A stretch of 64,000 nt of DNA from Novipirellula herctigrandis. GTDB lineage: Bacteria > Planctomycetota > Planctomycetia > Pirellulales > Pirellulaceae. The stretch spans positions 3,157,922 to 3,221,921 of the forward strand of contig SJPJ01000001.1 in the NCBI GenBank assembly GCA_007859835.1, in the 5' to 3' direction. Positions 44,202 through 53,504 of the stretch are shown one piece after another (position 1 is the stretch's first letter; each line of letters begins with the position of its first letter). Below the pieces are notes generated by a model. The model was not told the origin of the DNA and ran no database searches. It worked only from the letters and a program-made list of their open reading frames with translations. Made by a program: the position numbers and the translations under genes.

Positions 44202-45149
44202 CTCGCTCGGGATTCCTTTCTTGCCTAGTTGGTTTCGGTCAAGACGAACGGAGAACAAACTTTGCCGCTCCGGTTATGGGAGGCGTGATCGCTCTCGCAT
44301 AGTTAGTTCCGGGAGGTGGCAATGGTTGCGTCATCCGTGATTCCTTCCTTGCGACTGATACTCTCTTAAGTTGGCAATCTTCTTTGGGCTCGCCGGTTGC
44401 CCCGCCGTCGACACCGTTGCCATGAGTGGACGCCATTCTTGTTCGCGGGATCATTTGTCTTCACAAAGCAACCAATCGAGTCTTGGGGGCATCTGTATGA
44501 GTCTCCGAAATTTTCGTTGATTGCTTACGCAAGCGACTTAATGGTCTCGCCACGCCACCGCTCTCTGTCAGGAACGTCTTTGAAACCGCAGGTTTCAGAT
44601 TGAAACCAGAATCGCTGCGGGATGAAACAGACAAATCAAATACGGACACAGAACGTCTCTACACTCTTGGCGTGGTGATTGTCGCCGGGCGTTACAAAAG
44701 ACGAAACAGAACGATGGCGGTGAGGAATTATCCGATTTGAAAACCGTGGAGTTACAGAAGCGGTGCGAACAGGGTTATGGCGAAGAATGCGGAAGCCACT
44801 ACAAACAGCATCCGATTTGCCGCATCGGCTGGCGGTCGCAAGCGAACGAAGAAGGACTCGACAGGGAGCTCACTTCGCTCGTTGCTCAACGTGACGCTTG
44901 GGAAGCATACACTGCTGCTCAACAATACGAGGGTTGGCTATGAAACGCCGAACACAATGGCGAAGTCGGGTATTCAAACGCAACGGGACGACCAGTGCAA
45001 AAGAAGAGCAACGAAGCGGTTGCAAACACTCAGGTCGGATACTTGAACGAAGGATCACATTGACGATTCATGTCCAACCAAAGCCAATCACGTTTCAAAA
45101 ATCATTCGTCCGATGAAAACAGCAATCAATCAAAAAAAGCAGGCAAAAC

Positions 45150-45830
45150 CTACGCCACAAAGAGATAAATAAGCAATTTGATGTATTCGATCCAGAGCGG
45201 TGAATCAATTTCGGAACCCTCACCAACGTCGGACGCGGAATAGACTTGCACGTTAACTTGCTTTGACAGCGAACGTCGAAAACAAAGGCGACTTCGCCGT
45301 GTATGCGGAGCAGAGGTAACCACCACAATGCTCTTGAGGCCCGGTTGCTGCTCGGCAACCGCGCGTGCCTCACTAAGCGATCCAAACATCACGGGAGTCT
45401 CAACGGAAACGGTCGAGACCTTTTCGGCGGGGACGCCAAGCCACTCCAAATAGGCGATTGCTTTCTCTAGTCGAGTTTCGGAACGTTGCTGGACAAAGTT
45501 GTAACCAGCTGTCTCGCTCTCGGCCAAAATGATCAGTCGCGGCACTTTCCTCATGTGGAAAAGATCTGAAGCCGCATGAAGACGTTCCCAATAAGCGTGC
45601 CCGTCCGCCATCACATAAGCGGCATCACCCGATGCTTCGGGATCATGTACGACAAGTGGATAAGCAACGAAACCACGAATACTATGAAACGACAACAGAA
45701 CCATCGACAATAGCCATAGACCGATCACGGCAAAACAACGACGCCGCCAACGGCTTCGTCGCCTTGAAAATTTTGGTGTGAGCGTGGTTTTGCTCATGGG
45801 CACATTCAGAGCATTGGATAGAGACGACAA
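45150..45830 (-). CDS. DUF218 (YdcF/ElyC-type) membrane protein
   Basis: A 226-residue protein with a basic N-terminus, one transmembrane helix (FAVIGLWLLSMVLLSFHS, residues ~33-50) and a DUF218 domain. Domain positions include GDAAYVMADGHAYWERL, RLIILAESE, YLEWLGVPAEKVSTV and SIVVVTSAPHTRRSRL, which match the S/T-x-x-H/N pattern of the family. DUF218 proteins act at the cell envelope and their enzymatic role is poorly known. It is the last gene of a four-gene run behind an ABC exporter (32 bp from the HlyD-like gene). The start could also be the ATG at 45797. Confidence 0.75.
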   Translation of the reverse strand: MSSLSNALNVPMSKTTLTPKFSRRRSRWRRRCFAVIGLWLLSMVLLSFHSIRGFVAYPLVVHDPEASGDAAYVMADGHAYWERLHAASDLFHMRKVPRLIILAESETAGYNFVQQRSETRLEKAIAYLEWLGVPAEKVSTVSVETPVMFGSLSEARAVAEQQPGLKSIVVVTSAPHTRRSRLCFRRSLSKQVNVQVYSASDVGEGSEIDSPLWIEYIKLLIYLFVA

Positions 45831-45861
45831 AGGACAGGGTAGATACTACTGATTCAGTATT

Positions 45862-46905
45862 CTAATTCGCTTGGATAAATACATCGACCGGTAAGCCGAC
45901 GGGCAAATCCGTTTCCTGTTGCAAGTCAACCCAAATGCGACGGTTATAGGTATCCGTTCTCTCGCCCGCCCATTGCCCGTACATCCGCTTGGGATTCATC
46001 TGCGGTTCAATCTCGATGACTTTACCGGTCGCAAGCACTCGATCCGAAGCATCGCAAGTGACCTGACAAATTTGGCCCAGTTCCACTTTCAAGGCATCGA
46101 ACTCGTCGACCTCCGCAACCGCCTTAAGGCGTTTGGTATCAGATAAAACAATTAGTGCCCCGGGCATATCGGGCCCAGTCAACTCACCAACTTCGGCTTC
46201 AATCGCTAATATTTGGCCGTCGATGGGGGCCACGATCCTCGTACGATCCAAATTAATTTTCGCGATTTCATGCCTTGCCTCTGCTGCCCGCACCGCAGCA
46301 CTGGCAGCCAATAGATCGTCGTCTCGCGCAGGCAGTTCCAAAGTTTCAAGTCGGCCTTTTGCCGCAGCCGTCATTGCACGAAACGAAGTCAGTTGCGAAT
46401 AGAGATCGTCGAGTGCTTGCTGGCTTCCAGCACCTTTCTCGTGTAGTTTGATCGCACGCGTATACGTTTTCTCGGCACCTGCTAACCTTGCCATTGTCGC
46501 ATTGAATTCCTGTCGTGCTGTTTCAATTTCGCTGTCTCGAAAGCCGTTCTCGAGCCGCTCTTTCTTCGCAAGGGCCTCGCCTAGCAACGCATTTGCCAAG
46601 TCGCATTCCTTGACGAACCGATCGGCATCCAGCACGAGTAACACATCGCCGGCGGATACCCATTGACCTCTTGCAACAAGGATTTCATGAATTTGCTCGG
46701 CAATTCGAGCGCGAATTTCGACCGCGTCTGTACGCCCTTCGATTCGACCTGCGGCGCGAATCGTTTCTTTATTCAGAACGTCTGTTAGACTTACCGCATC
46801 CAATGGCGGAGCGCCAACGGAGTGTGATTGTCGTTGATGTTCGTGCACGATCAAAACACTTCCGAAAATTGCAATCGTGATGACAGTAGTTAGGATCGTT
46901 TTCAC
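45862..46905 (-). CDS. HlyD-family membrane fusion protein (DevB-like)
   Basis: A 347-residue periplasmic adaptor. The N-terminal anchor is LTTVITIAIFGSVLIVH, followed by a lipoyl-like half (IRAAGRIEGRTDAVEIRARI) and a long coiled coil (EALAKKERLENGFRDSEIET, residues ~115-215). The second lipoyl half follows (LDRTRIVAPIDGQILAIEAEVGE) and then the beta-barrel domain (RRIWVDLQQETDLPVGLPVDVFI). It links an inner-membrane ABC transporter to an outer-membrane channel. Its start overlaps the ATPase stop by 4 bp (ATGA type). The DevBCA type exports glycolipids in cyanobacteria; the substrate here is unknown. Confidence 0.85.
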   Translation of the reverse strand: MKTILTTVITIAIFGSVLIVHEHQRQSHSVGAPPLDAVSLTDVLNKETIRAAGRIEGRTDAVEIRARIAEQIHEILVARGQWVSAGDVLLVLDADRFVKECDLANALLGEALAKKERLENGFRDSEIETARQEFNATMARLAGAEKTYTRAIKLHEKGAGSQQALDDLYSQLTSFRAMTAAAKGRLETLELPARDDDLLAASAAVRAAEARHEIAKINLDRTRIVAPIDGQILAIEAEVGELTGPDMPGALIVLSDTKRLKAVAEVDEFDALKVELGQICQVTCDASDRVLATGKVIEIEPQMNPKRMYGQWAGERTDTYNRRIWVDLQQETDLPVGLPVDVFIQAN

Positions 46906-47741
46906 TTGAATTGCCCGTTTTCAATCTCACAAATTCGGTCAGCATACTTTGAGATACGGGGATCGTGAGTCACCACAACCGTTGCCGAATCCGTTGCCCC
47001 GACCAATTCCTTTAGAAGTTCCATCACCTCCATACCAGACTTGCCATCGAGTGCAGCGGTCGGTTCATCGGCTAACAGTAGTTTGGGCGATGTGATCACC
47101 GCACGAGCCAACGCCACACGTTGGCACTGACCGGGACTCATCGCAGTCGGCAAATGGTTGCGGTGCATCGCTAACCCAACACGTCCGAGCAACTCACCGG
47201 CTTGCGCACGGGCGTCCGCCAAAGTCGCACCTTGCAGTGTGAGAGGTACAGCCACGTTGTCTTCGGCCGACAATCCGCGAATCAGCTGAAATCGCTGAAA
47301 CACAAAGCCAATAGAGTCCCGTCGCACCGACGTTCGCTCTGCAACACTTAATGTGTCGACTCGGCGATCAGCAATGACAACTTCGCCGGAGTCAGCTTCG
47401 AGCAGACATCCCAATATGGATAGCAACGTACTCTTGCCGCTGCCGGACGGTCCCGATAGAAAAACACATTCTCCCGAAGCGGCCTGAAAATCAACTCCAT
47501 CAAGGACCCAGCGCCGTTCCCCACCAATGTTGTACGACTTACGCACTTGGGTGGCAGACAAAACAATGTTTGTTTTCGGGTTGCCCGTTTTGTTGCCATT
47601 TTCATTGCTCGCTTGGTTAACCGCCCCGTTGTCGTTTACGCAATTGGCGATTCCCCCAGTTTGCAACGCAGGATACACCAAGGCGTTCGTACTAAGCGGT
47701 GGAGGGACAGCGGCATTGCCGAGTGAAATATCGTGAGTCAT
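46902..47741 (-). CDS. ABC transporter ATPase (MacB/DevA-like)
   Basis: A 279-residue ATPase. It has Walker A GPSGSGKSTLL, the signature MSPGQCQRVALARA (LSGGQ replaced by MSPGQ), Walker B LLLADEPTAALD and the switch histidine VVVTHDPRISKY. A ~60-residue N-terminal extension, rich in N, precedes the domain. It powers the permease at 47747-48874 and shares the run with the HlyD-like gene, overlapping it by 4 bp. Confidence 0.9.
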   Translation of the reverse strand: MTHDISLGNAAVPPPLSTNALVYPALQTGGIANCVNDNGAVNQASNENGNKTGNPKTNIVLSATQVRKSYNIGGERRWVLDGVDFQAASGECVFLSGPSGSGKSTLLSILGCLLEADSGEVVIADRRVDTLSVAERTSVRRDSIGFVFQRFQLIRGLSAEDNVAVPLTLQGATLADARAQAGELLGRVGLAMHRNHLPTAMSPGQCQRVALARAVITSPKLLLADEPTAALDGKSGMEVMELLKELVGATDSATVVVTHDPRISKYADRICEIENGQFK

Positions 47742-47746
47742 TCGCT

Positions 47747-48874
47747 TTAGCCCTGCAAAACGGAATGAGGATCAACGCGACGCACTCGCAAATACGGAAG
47801 CGCAGAAGCGGCTAAGCAGATCGTAAAGACCAATGCTGCACTGGCAATATAGAGTCCTAGCGGAATCGTAATCGCTGCACGAGGCGTACTAAATATCGCC
47901 TGGATCACGAACGACAAGACAATGCCTATACTGATGCCGACGACTGCAACGACCGTCGACTGCGCACCCAAAAGCAATATAATCTCTCGCTCGGTCGAGC
48001 CGATTGCTTTCAGCGTTGCGAACTCGCTTATCCGGTCAAGCACCATCGCGTATAACGTTTGTGCGACCATGACTAACCCAACCAGAAGCCCCAAGAAAGT
48101 CGCTGCGCCGAAACTTAGCCCAATGCCTGTGCGAGTCATCCAAAAATTGATGCTTGTTGCCGCATAGTCCTCCGCTGGCACTGCGGTCACATCCTCCAAT
48201 CGATTGACGATCGCGGCACACACTTGATCGCAGTCCACCCCTGGTTTTACACGAATCAGAAAGTAAGAAGCCATCGTGGGATCGGCCCCCGCAAAGTCAA
48301 CGGCACGGTCGTAGTGTGTGAAGACGTATGGCGTAACCAAGAAACTTAAAACACCATAAGACTTTGCGGAGATCCTGGCACGCCGACCGCCAATCTCGCG
48401 AATCTCTCCGATGGTGGGATCGAAAAGCTTGTCATCGTCGCATTGATCGACAATCACCCCGTCGGCGTACGATAGCGCATCAGCGGGACCATCGACAATA
48501 TCATAAGCCCGCCCCAGGTCCGACCCCTCGGTGACACCCACTAACATCACCCCCTCGAAATTGCCGTCGGGCAGACTAATTTCAGAAAAGCAAATACGCA
48601 AGGGTTCGGCGGATTGGACCCCCGGAACACTACGAATTCGATGGATCCAACGTTCAGGAATATTATGGGGGAAATCGACGTTGTGCATTCCGCGATGACC
48701 GACCCAAATATCGGCACCACTGCGGTCCACCAAAAGGCTAGCCTTGTTGATCAATCCAATAAAGAGCCCGCCTTGGATGTTGACCAACACCACGGAAAAG
48801 ATGACACCGATCAAGCCCGCAAGCAGCTTCCCGCGGTCGCACAGCAGCGTTCGAAGAGCGATATTCCAAAGCAT
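47747..48874 (-). CDS. ABC transporter permease, FtsX/DevC-like
   Basis: A 375-residue permease of the MacB/FtsX type. It has one N-terminal membrane helix (LLAGLIGVIFSVVLVNIQ), a large extracytoplasmic domain (~45-235) and three C-terminal helices (LSFGAATFLGLLVGLVMVAQ; LGAQSTVVAVVGISIGIVLS; LGLYIASAALVFTICLA). It forms a DevBCA-type exporter with the ATPase and HlyD-like proteins downstream. Substrate unknown; it may export a lipid or glycan precursor given the surface-oriented neighbourhood. Confidence 0.87.
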   Translation of the reverse strand: MLWNIALRTLLCDRGKLLAGLIGVIFSVVLVNIQGGLFIGLINKASLLVDRSGADIWVGHRGMHNVDFPHNIPERWIHRIRSVPGVQSAEPLRICFSEISLPDGNFEGVMLVGVTEGSDLGRAYDIVDGPADALSYADGVIVDQCDDDKLFDPTIGEIREIGGRRARISAKSYGVLSFLVTPYVFTHYDRAVDFAGADPTMASYFLIRVKPGVDCDQVCAAIVNRLEDVTAVPAEDYAATSINFWMTRTGIGLSFGAATFLGLLVGLVMVAQTLYAMVLDRISEFATLKAIGSTEREIILLLGAQSTVVAVVGISIGIVLSFVIQAIFSTPRAAITIPLGLYIASAALVFTICLAASALPYLRVRRVDPHSVLQG

Positions 48875-49135
48875 ATTGTCCGCTCACTCTAACGGATCGG
48901 AAGGCCAATGATCTCCTAAAAACGTATTTCGCTGTTATCGACAAGAAGTGGGGTGAGGCTCCAGGGAAAAAAAACGCGAGCCAAAACCCACATCAAAATC
49001 AGTCTTCGCGGGCTTAGTGAGCATGCAGACAGGTGATGATCAAGACTACAACATTGAAGAATGTTAAAGCCGTTAGCCGTGGGTTGAGTGTAGCGGCACC
49101 TACGGAACGCTACGAACGCCAGCCATTGCTATCTT

Positions 49136-49594
49136 TTAACGCAAAGAGCTCAGGTGCCGTTCCAAAACAACGACTCTCGCATCGAGGGCTTCGATTCTCG
49201 CGGCCATCCGTAGCACCAACTCACGCAGCTCACGTTCACTCATTGCCATGATCTCTTTCTGTGGACGCGATTGTCCTGCACTCTCTTCAGCGGTGGGTGC
49301 GAGGGACTTAATCTGTTTCAATACTGCCGAGATTTCCGCCTGAATTGACTTTACCGAAGGGTGTGCTTTGCCAAGCTTGGATTCGGAAAGACGCAGCATT
49401 CTAAGTCGCTGCACCAAGGCCATCCCCTCCTCGGTCTTCAACGCTTCAGCGGGCACTCCCTTGTCGACTTCAACAGCGGAATCATTGCCAGAGGAACGCA
49501 ATTCACTGACCTGTCCACGAGTCAACGCATCGAGTTGAGTTCCGGTCAGCACAGCAAGGAAGAGGAGGGCGACAAAGGGGATTGATCGATTCAT
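49136..49594 (-). CDS. Small exported coiled-coil protein, hypothetical
   Basis: A 152-residue protein with a signal peptide (RSIPFVALLFLAVLTGTQLDA) and long helical segments (SKLGKAHPSVKSIQAEISAVLK, residues ~72-93, and the C-terminal RELVLRMAARIEALDARVVVLE). It probably forms a periplasmic coiled coil. No family is recognised. It is separated from the ABC run by 261 bp, so operon membership is not clear. Confidence 0.65.
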   Translation of the reverse strand: MNRSIPFVALLFLAVLTGTQLDALTRGQVSELRSSGNDSAVEVDKGVPAEALKTEEGMALVQRLRMLRLSESKLGKAHPSVKSIQAEISAVLKQIKSLAPTAEESAGQSRPQKEIMAMSERELRELVLRMAARIEALDARVVVLERHLSSLR

Positions 49595-49757
49595 AAATGA
49601 CTCGGTTTCGGGTTTGTAAAAAGTGTCATCTTTGGCAATGCTAGCGTATCAGTTGTCACAACGTTTGACGTTATCGAGAACGCATTTTCGTAGCGTTACT
49701 TGCCAAGAGCTTCGAAGTAGGAATCGTGCAAACCGCTTCATGGACACAAAGGCCAGC

Positions 49758-50786
49758 CTATGGAATCCCACGAACGATCGATGGACCGATGACCTTCGTC
49801 AGCCAAACCGGCAATCGTTGCCAAATCTTTACCATTCGCTGGTTGCCCGACGCATCGGGGCGCATTTCATCGGGCGATCCCTTGCGGACGTAATACTGCC
49901 ACACGGCCGGATGCGGCTGGGCACCCCACTGAGCCTTGAATTTGTAAGTCCCGCTCCCTTCACTGCTGCGGCCAAAATCAAACGTATGGCTACCACGCTC
50001 AATCGCGCGCTCCAAAAGATTCCTGTACAACAACATGTTCGCACCCGTCCGATTGAATTCTCGCAAACTACTAGCACTGGGCACTTCAGTCACTCCGCCA
50101 TAGTGAACTAGCAATCCACACGCGATTGGACGCGATTCCTTGCGAACGATACACAACTCCGCATCAGCCTCGAAGTGCTGAAGAATGCTCGAAAAAAGTG
50201 AACGAGAAAAAACGGGCGTACCGAGGTCACGCATGTTATGGGCGAAAACCGTATAGAAATCATCTAGCAACTCCGCACCACCAAACTGGACGGCCAAGCC
50301 ATACTCGCCCGTTTTTTTTATTTGGCTGCGTAGTTTGGACTTGAACGACTTCATCAACGCCTCAGCCGACTCGGGTAATTCAAGTCGCATATGAACCTTG
50401 TCCGTGCGTTGGTAATTCAGTCGCGGATGGTCAACAGGGATTTCATGCCGAAGTTCCAGGTATTTCACATTCAATTGATCTGCCAACTCACAGGCCCCGT
50501 CAATCAATAGCCCTGCAACGTCAGGGTCTCGAGCCCAAACCCCACCGGTATTCAGGTAAGGAAGGCTGACCAGGAAGCGGCCAAAAATCGGCCCCGACAC
50601 CAAAACCAGCGGCAAGACCCCCGTTACATCATCGCCATCGCTAATCCGCAACAAATACGCTCGATGGCCAAGCCCCTCCGTGACACTGCCAACCCAGGGC
50701 TCACGGTGTCCATTGAGCTGCGGCAACGATGCGTTGGAAATACTTGGCCATGGAGCAGGCCAATCGAGTAGTTCAAGTTGATTCAC
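49758..50786 (-). CDS. FemAB-like acyltransferase of the PEP-CTERM type
   Basis: A 342-residue GNAT-type protein of the FemAB superfamily. The signature FGRSSEGSGTYKFKAQWGAQP at about residues 277-297 matches the FemAB group associated with PEP-CTERM/exosortase systems. Earlier segments such as ERAIERGSHTFDFGRSSE and SFKSKLRSQIKKTGEYGLAV fit as well. FemAB proteins transfer aminoacyl groups to peptidoglycan; in exosortase systems the role is not known. It has no signal peptide and is probably cytoplasmic. It sits next to two acyltransferases on the opposite strand. Confidence 0.8.
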   Translation of the reverse strand: MNQLELLDWPAPWPSISNASLPQLNGHREPWVGSVTEGLGHRAYLLRISDGDDVTGVLPLVLVSGPIFGRFLVSLPYLNTGGVWARDPDVAGLLIDGACELADQLNVKYLELRHEIPVDHPRLNYQRTDKVHMRLELPESAEALMKSFKSKLRSQIKKTGEYGLAVQFGGAELLDDFYTVFAHNMRDLGTPVFSRSLFSSILQHFEADAELCIVRKESRPIACGLLVHYGGVTEVPSASSLREFNRTGANMLLYRNLLERAIERGSHTFDFGRSSEGSGTYKFKAQWGAQPHPAVWQYYVRKGSPDEMRPDASGNQRMVKIWQRLPVWLTKVIGPSIVRGIP

Positions 50787-51337
50787 GATTGCAAAACTGG
50801 CAATCTAGCCAGCATTGGAACTCCAGGGGCAAGAGAGTTGGGCGAAGACTAAACGAAACCCGAAAATGGGGTTCCTGGTAGATTTTAATCGTTAAGGCTC
50901 ATGACTGTTGAAAACAGAACGGATTTTTAACCCGGAATGGGGTGCCGGCCATTAGTGGCAGGACCGGTTCCCAACTTGTCATTTCCCACCGGCTGCGGTA
51001 ATGCCGGGACTCGTAAAAACTCGTCCCATCCTAAAACCCCACCGCCAACCGATCGGCTAATGGTAGGCCGGACCGACCAAAGGAAGTTCCGGCATCAAGC
51101 CGAGTACGACCAGCAACAAGAACGCCCCCACTAACAGAGAAAACACAAGCAAAGCATGGCGATAACACGCCACCCGCCCATTGTCTTTTTCCCCAATCAA
51201 AATCAATTAAACCGCATTTTTGTCAAGCAACGCGGGTGAAAACGATGATATAGGTTGTACGAGATTTCCCATCATGACACGTCGAAATACAAGCTCCTTC
51301 GGGGAGCAAACCTAATCAATTCGCTATCAATAGTGTG
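50787..51337. other. Divergent intergenic region, 551 bp
   Basis: Lies between the FemAB-like gene and the FeeM-like genes on the opposite strand, so it must hold two promoters. No gene can be supported, and no confident promoter boxes, hairpin or repeat are visible. Confidence 0.4.
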
Positions 51338-52108
51338 ATGGAAAGCTCCAAGTCTTTTCGCCTGCGTGCGTCAAAAACAGCGGTTAACGATACAAGTTCC
51401 AGTTCGAAGCGCCGAAAGGTTTTGTTCACGCGGCTGGACCTGCTTCACTACCGAACCGCTCGATCACGTGATGATTTTGAGCGTGCGTTTCGGCTCTTAC
51501 AGCAGCGATATACCGATGCAGGTTTGGCATCCCCAGCGGATTCGGCACTTCGAATCATGCCGTATCATCTGTCGCATGTTTCGCAAGTGTTTCTCGCCGT
51601 GAAGTTCAACCGAGTCGTAGGAACGGTAACGTTGGTTTGGGATGCCGCTGCAAAGCTTCCGTTGGCGGCGGACTATCCCGAGGCGATTGACTCTCTATGT
51701 TATCGGTCTGAGCGAGTTGGCGAAATCACGTCATTAGCGATCGAACCCTCAGAGGCACCGCGTGGCGAAATTTTTGCTCAATTAAATCGACTGATGGGCC
51801 ATTTCGCGATGGAGAAAGGATTGGACTATTTAACGGCAGTGGTCCATCCACGTCATGCCAAGTTCTACCGCAAGGCTTTAGGTGCCGAGCAAATCAGCAA
51901 CATTGCTCGATGCTCAACCGTTCGGGGCAACGCGGGAGTTGTCGTGGCGATCAAGGTCAACGATTCATTGCGGTACCGTTCTCGCTTACCGAACTTCGCA
52001 TGCGAAGCAAAGTTTACGTCCAAGGACATAACAGCACATCCGATCAGCGACCAGGACCGCCAATACTTCGCCGCTCAAACGTACACCGCATTCAAGCAAG
52101 CGGGCTGA
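51338..52108 (+). CDS. FeeM-like N-acyltransferase, PEP-CTERM/exosortase associated
   Basis: A 256-residue GNAT-like protein of the N-acyl amino acid synthase / exosortase-associated acyltransferase group. The N-terminal leader is basic, followed by LHYRTARSRDDFERAF, then IMPYHLSHVSQVFLAVKFNRVVGTVTLVWD (acyl-chain cleft), VGEITSLAIEP (acyl carrier binding core) and VHPRHAKFYRKALGAEQIS (GNAT C-terminal signature). FeeM enzymes link a fatty acyl chain from ACP to tyrosine. The substrate here is unknown. It has a tandem paralogue at 52454-53263. ATG at 51338 preferred over the GTG at 51335. Confidence 0.7.
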   Translation: MESSKSFRLRASKTAVNDTSSSSKRRKVLFTRLDLLHYRTARSRDDFERAFRLLQQRYTDAGLASPADSALRIMPYHLSHVSQVFLAVKFNRVVGTVTLVWDAAAKLPLAADYPEAIDSLCYRSERVGEITSLAIEPSEAPRGEIFAQLNRLMGHFAMEKGLDYLTAVVHPRHAKFYRKALGAEQISNIARCSTVRGNAGVVVAIKVNDSLRYRSRLPNFACEAKFTSKDITAHPISDQDRQYFAAQTYTAFKQAG

Positions 52109-52453
52109 TGCATTCGATAGTGGGCCGAACGCCGTGATTTCCATCCGTTTTTGTACGGCGATCACTCGCGTCACTCTGTGACTTTCCTCATCTGGTCAAA
52201 TGCCCCAACTACGCGAACTGGGGGGACTGGTGGTACTCGGTTGTTTTCCTACGAGTGCGATGGTCCATTTAGCGATCACAAAGCGAAAGTCCTTTCGATA
52301 TTCGCTTTTGCCGCTATCAACGGGGAGTCGTGTTCGGTGGAATCCGTAGCGACTCAGAACACCCAGGCGGCAACCCAACGGAAGTCTCTAGTGCTTCCGA
52401 GAAGATAAGAGATTCACCGCATCTCCTGTGGTGATGATACCGCGAGGCTTTTC
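52109..52453. other. Spacer between the two acyltransferase genes
   Basis: About 345 bp with no gene that I can support. A frame in this stretch is a chance reading. It is longer than a normal operon gap, so the second gene may have its own promoter. Confidence 0.4.
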
Positions 52454-53263
52454 ATGCTCTTCACGTCTCATTCTTCCTCTACGCCATTTCCCATCTCCAC
52501 CACCGCTTTACCGCCGGCCGCTCAGGAGTCAAACAGCCCCATTGGTCAATCGACCGATCCTCGGAGTGACGATTCACCTCAGTGTCGAACCGCTCGATGC
52601 AGGAAAGATTACGCCGCGAGTTTTGCCACTCTTTATGAATGTTTTCATCGCAGCGATCTGTGTCTTCACCATCAATCAAAAATGCGGATCTTGCCCTTCC
52701 ATTTACGTCCTGAAACGCAGGTCTTTGTTTGTGAGCAAGGGGGAAACGTATGCGGAACCATTTCGATCGTCTTGGACGAAGGAGAGGGAATGCCGCTGGC
52801 GAAAGTTTTTGCGGACGAGGCCAAGCAGAAACGAGTCGCAGGTCATCGAATCGCTGAGTTGTCATCCTTGGCGATCTCGCCAACAAACTCGCATTGTAAA
52901 CCGGAAGCATTCGCTAAGTTGACTTCGATCGCGGTCGCGTTTGCTCGGCATCATGGAGTGGATGAATTGCTGGCAACGGTCCACCCCAGACATGCCCGCA
53001 TTTACGAGCGAGTGATGGGCTTTCGAACGATCAGTGACGTTGCGGCGCACGGCGGAGTTCTAGGCCAACCCGCCGTCCTGATCGCAGCACCGATTGACGA
53101 TCCCGACCTCGTCATCAGCAGTTGGCACCATTGGTACTTCACTAACCCGTACAGCGACAACGACCTCTCGCGGACGCAAATTCCCGCAGCGGATAGACAT
53201 TTTTTCGCGAAACACGTAACGGAATCACGTGGGAATCAAAATCCCAAATCAGCCAGCAACTGA
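52454..53263 (+). CDS. Second FeeM-like N-acyltransferase, paralogue of the preceding one
   Basis: A 269-residue paralogue. Positions align with the first copy: CRTARCRKDYAASFATLYE against YRTARSRDDFERAFRLLQQ, RILPFHLRPETQVFVCEQGG, CGTISIVLDEGEG, IAELSSLAIS and VHPRHARIYERVMGFRTIS. The N-terminal ~50 residues are a low-complexity S/P/T leader not present in the first copy. The duplication may allow two different chain lengths or acceptors. A flavoenzyme gene follows 241 bp later, on the same strand. Confidence 0.68.
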   Translation: MLFTSHSSSTPFPISTTALPPAAQESNSPIGQSTDPRSDDSPQCRTARCRKDYAASFATLYECFHRSDLCLHHQSKMRILPFHLRPETQVFVCEQGGNVCGTISIVLDEGEGMPLAKVFADEAKQKRVAGHRIAELSSLAISPTNSHCKPEAFAKLTSIAVAFARHHGVDELLATVHPRHARIYERVMGFRTISDVAAHGGVLGQPAVLIAAPIDDPDLVISSWHHWYFTNPYSDNDLSRTQIPAADRHFFAKHVTESRGNQNPKSASN

Positions 53264-53504
53264 GCTGGGCAAGGGGACGCGAAAATCCATTCATACGAGG
53301 TAAATCGCAAAACCTCTCGAAACGGGACTATGCGAAGGGTTGTCTCAATCGTAATCATCGCAACAATCGGAGGGGCTATCTTGATGCGAGTGGCTTCGCC
53401 ATGAACATCTTCTCGCCCAGACGAATCAGAGTGACCTAGCCTTTTTCAGCGACCGTCGTTACCGGCTTAACTCTCGCGTTCACGCCTGCCTCTGAATTCT
53501 GACC

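Larger units (their letters stand above)
43732..45149. other. Gene-poor stretch with short tandem arrays
   Basis: About 1.4 kb without a gene that I can support. Several overlapping short frames on both strands arise from the 15-bp array at 43990-44064 and the 16-bp array at 44159-44201, whose periods keep frames open by chance. No signal peptide, domain or ribosome binding site supports any of them. It could be a decayed region or an integration site downstream of the tRNA, but no integrase or direct repeat of the tRNA end is visible. Confidence 0.6.

Noticed and set aside
43859-44340. Five overlapping reading frames on both strands across the tandem repeats, some with repeated SPFGA or VWSVT units
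   Set aside because: The 15-bp period keeps all frames open by chance; no ribosome binding site, signal or domain supports any of them.
52428-52922. 164-residue alternative frame overlapping the second acyltransferase
   Set aside because: The 52454 frame aligns with the first acyltransferase along its length; this one does not.
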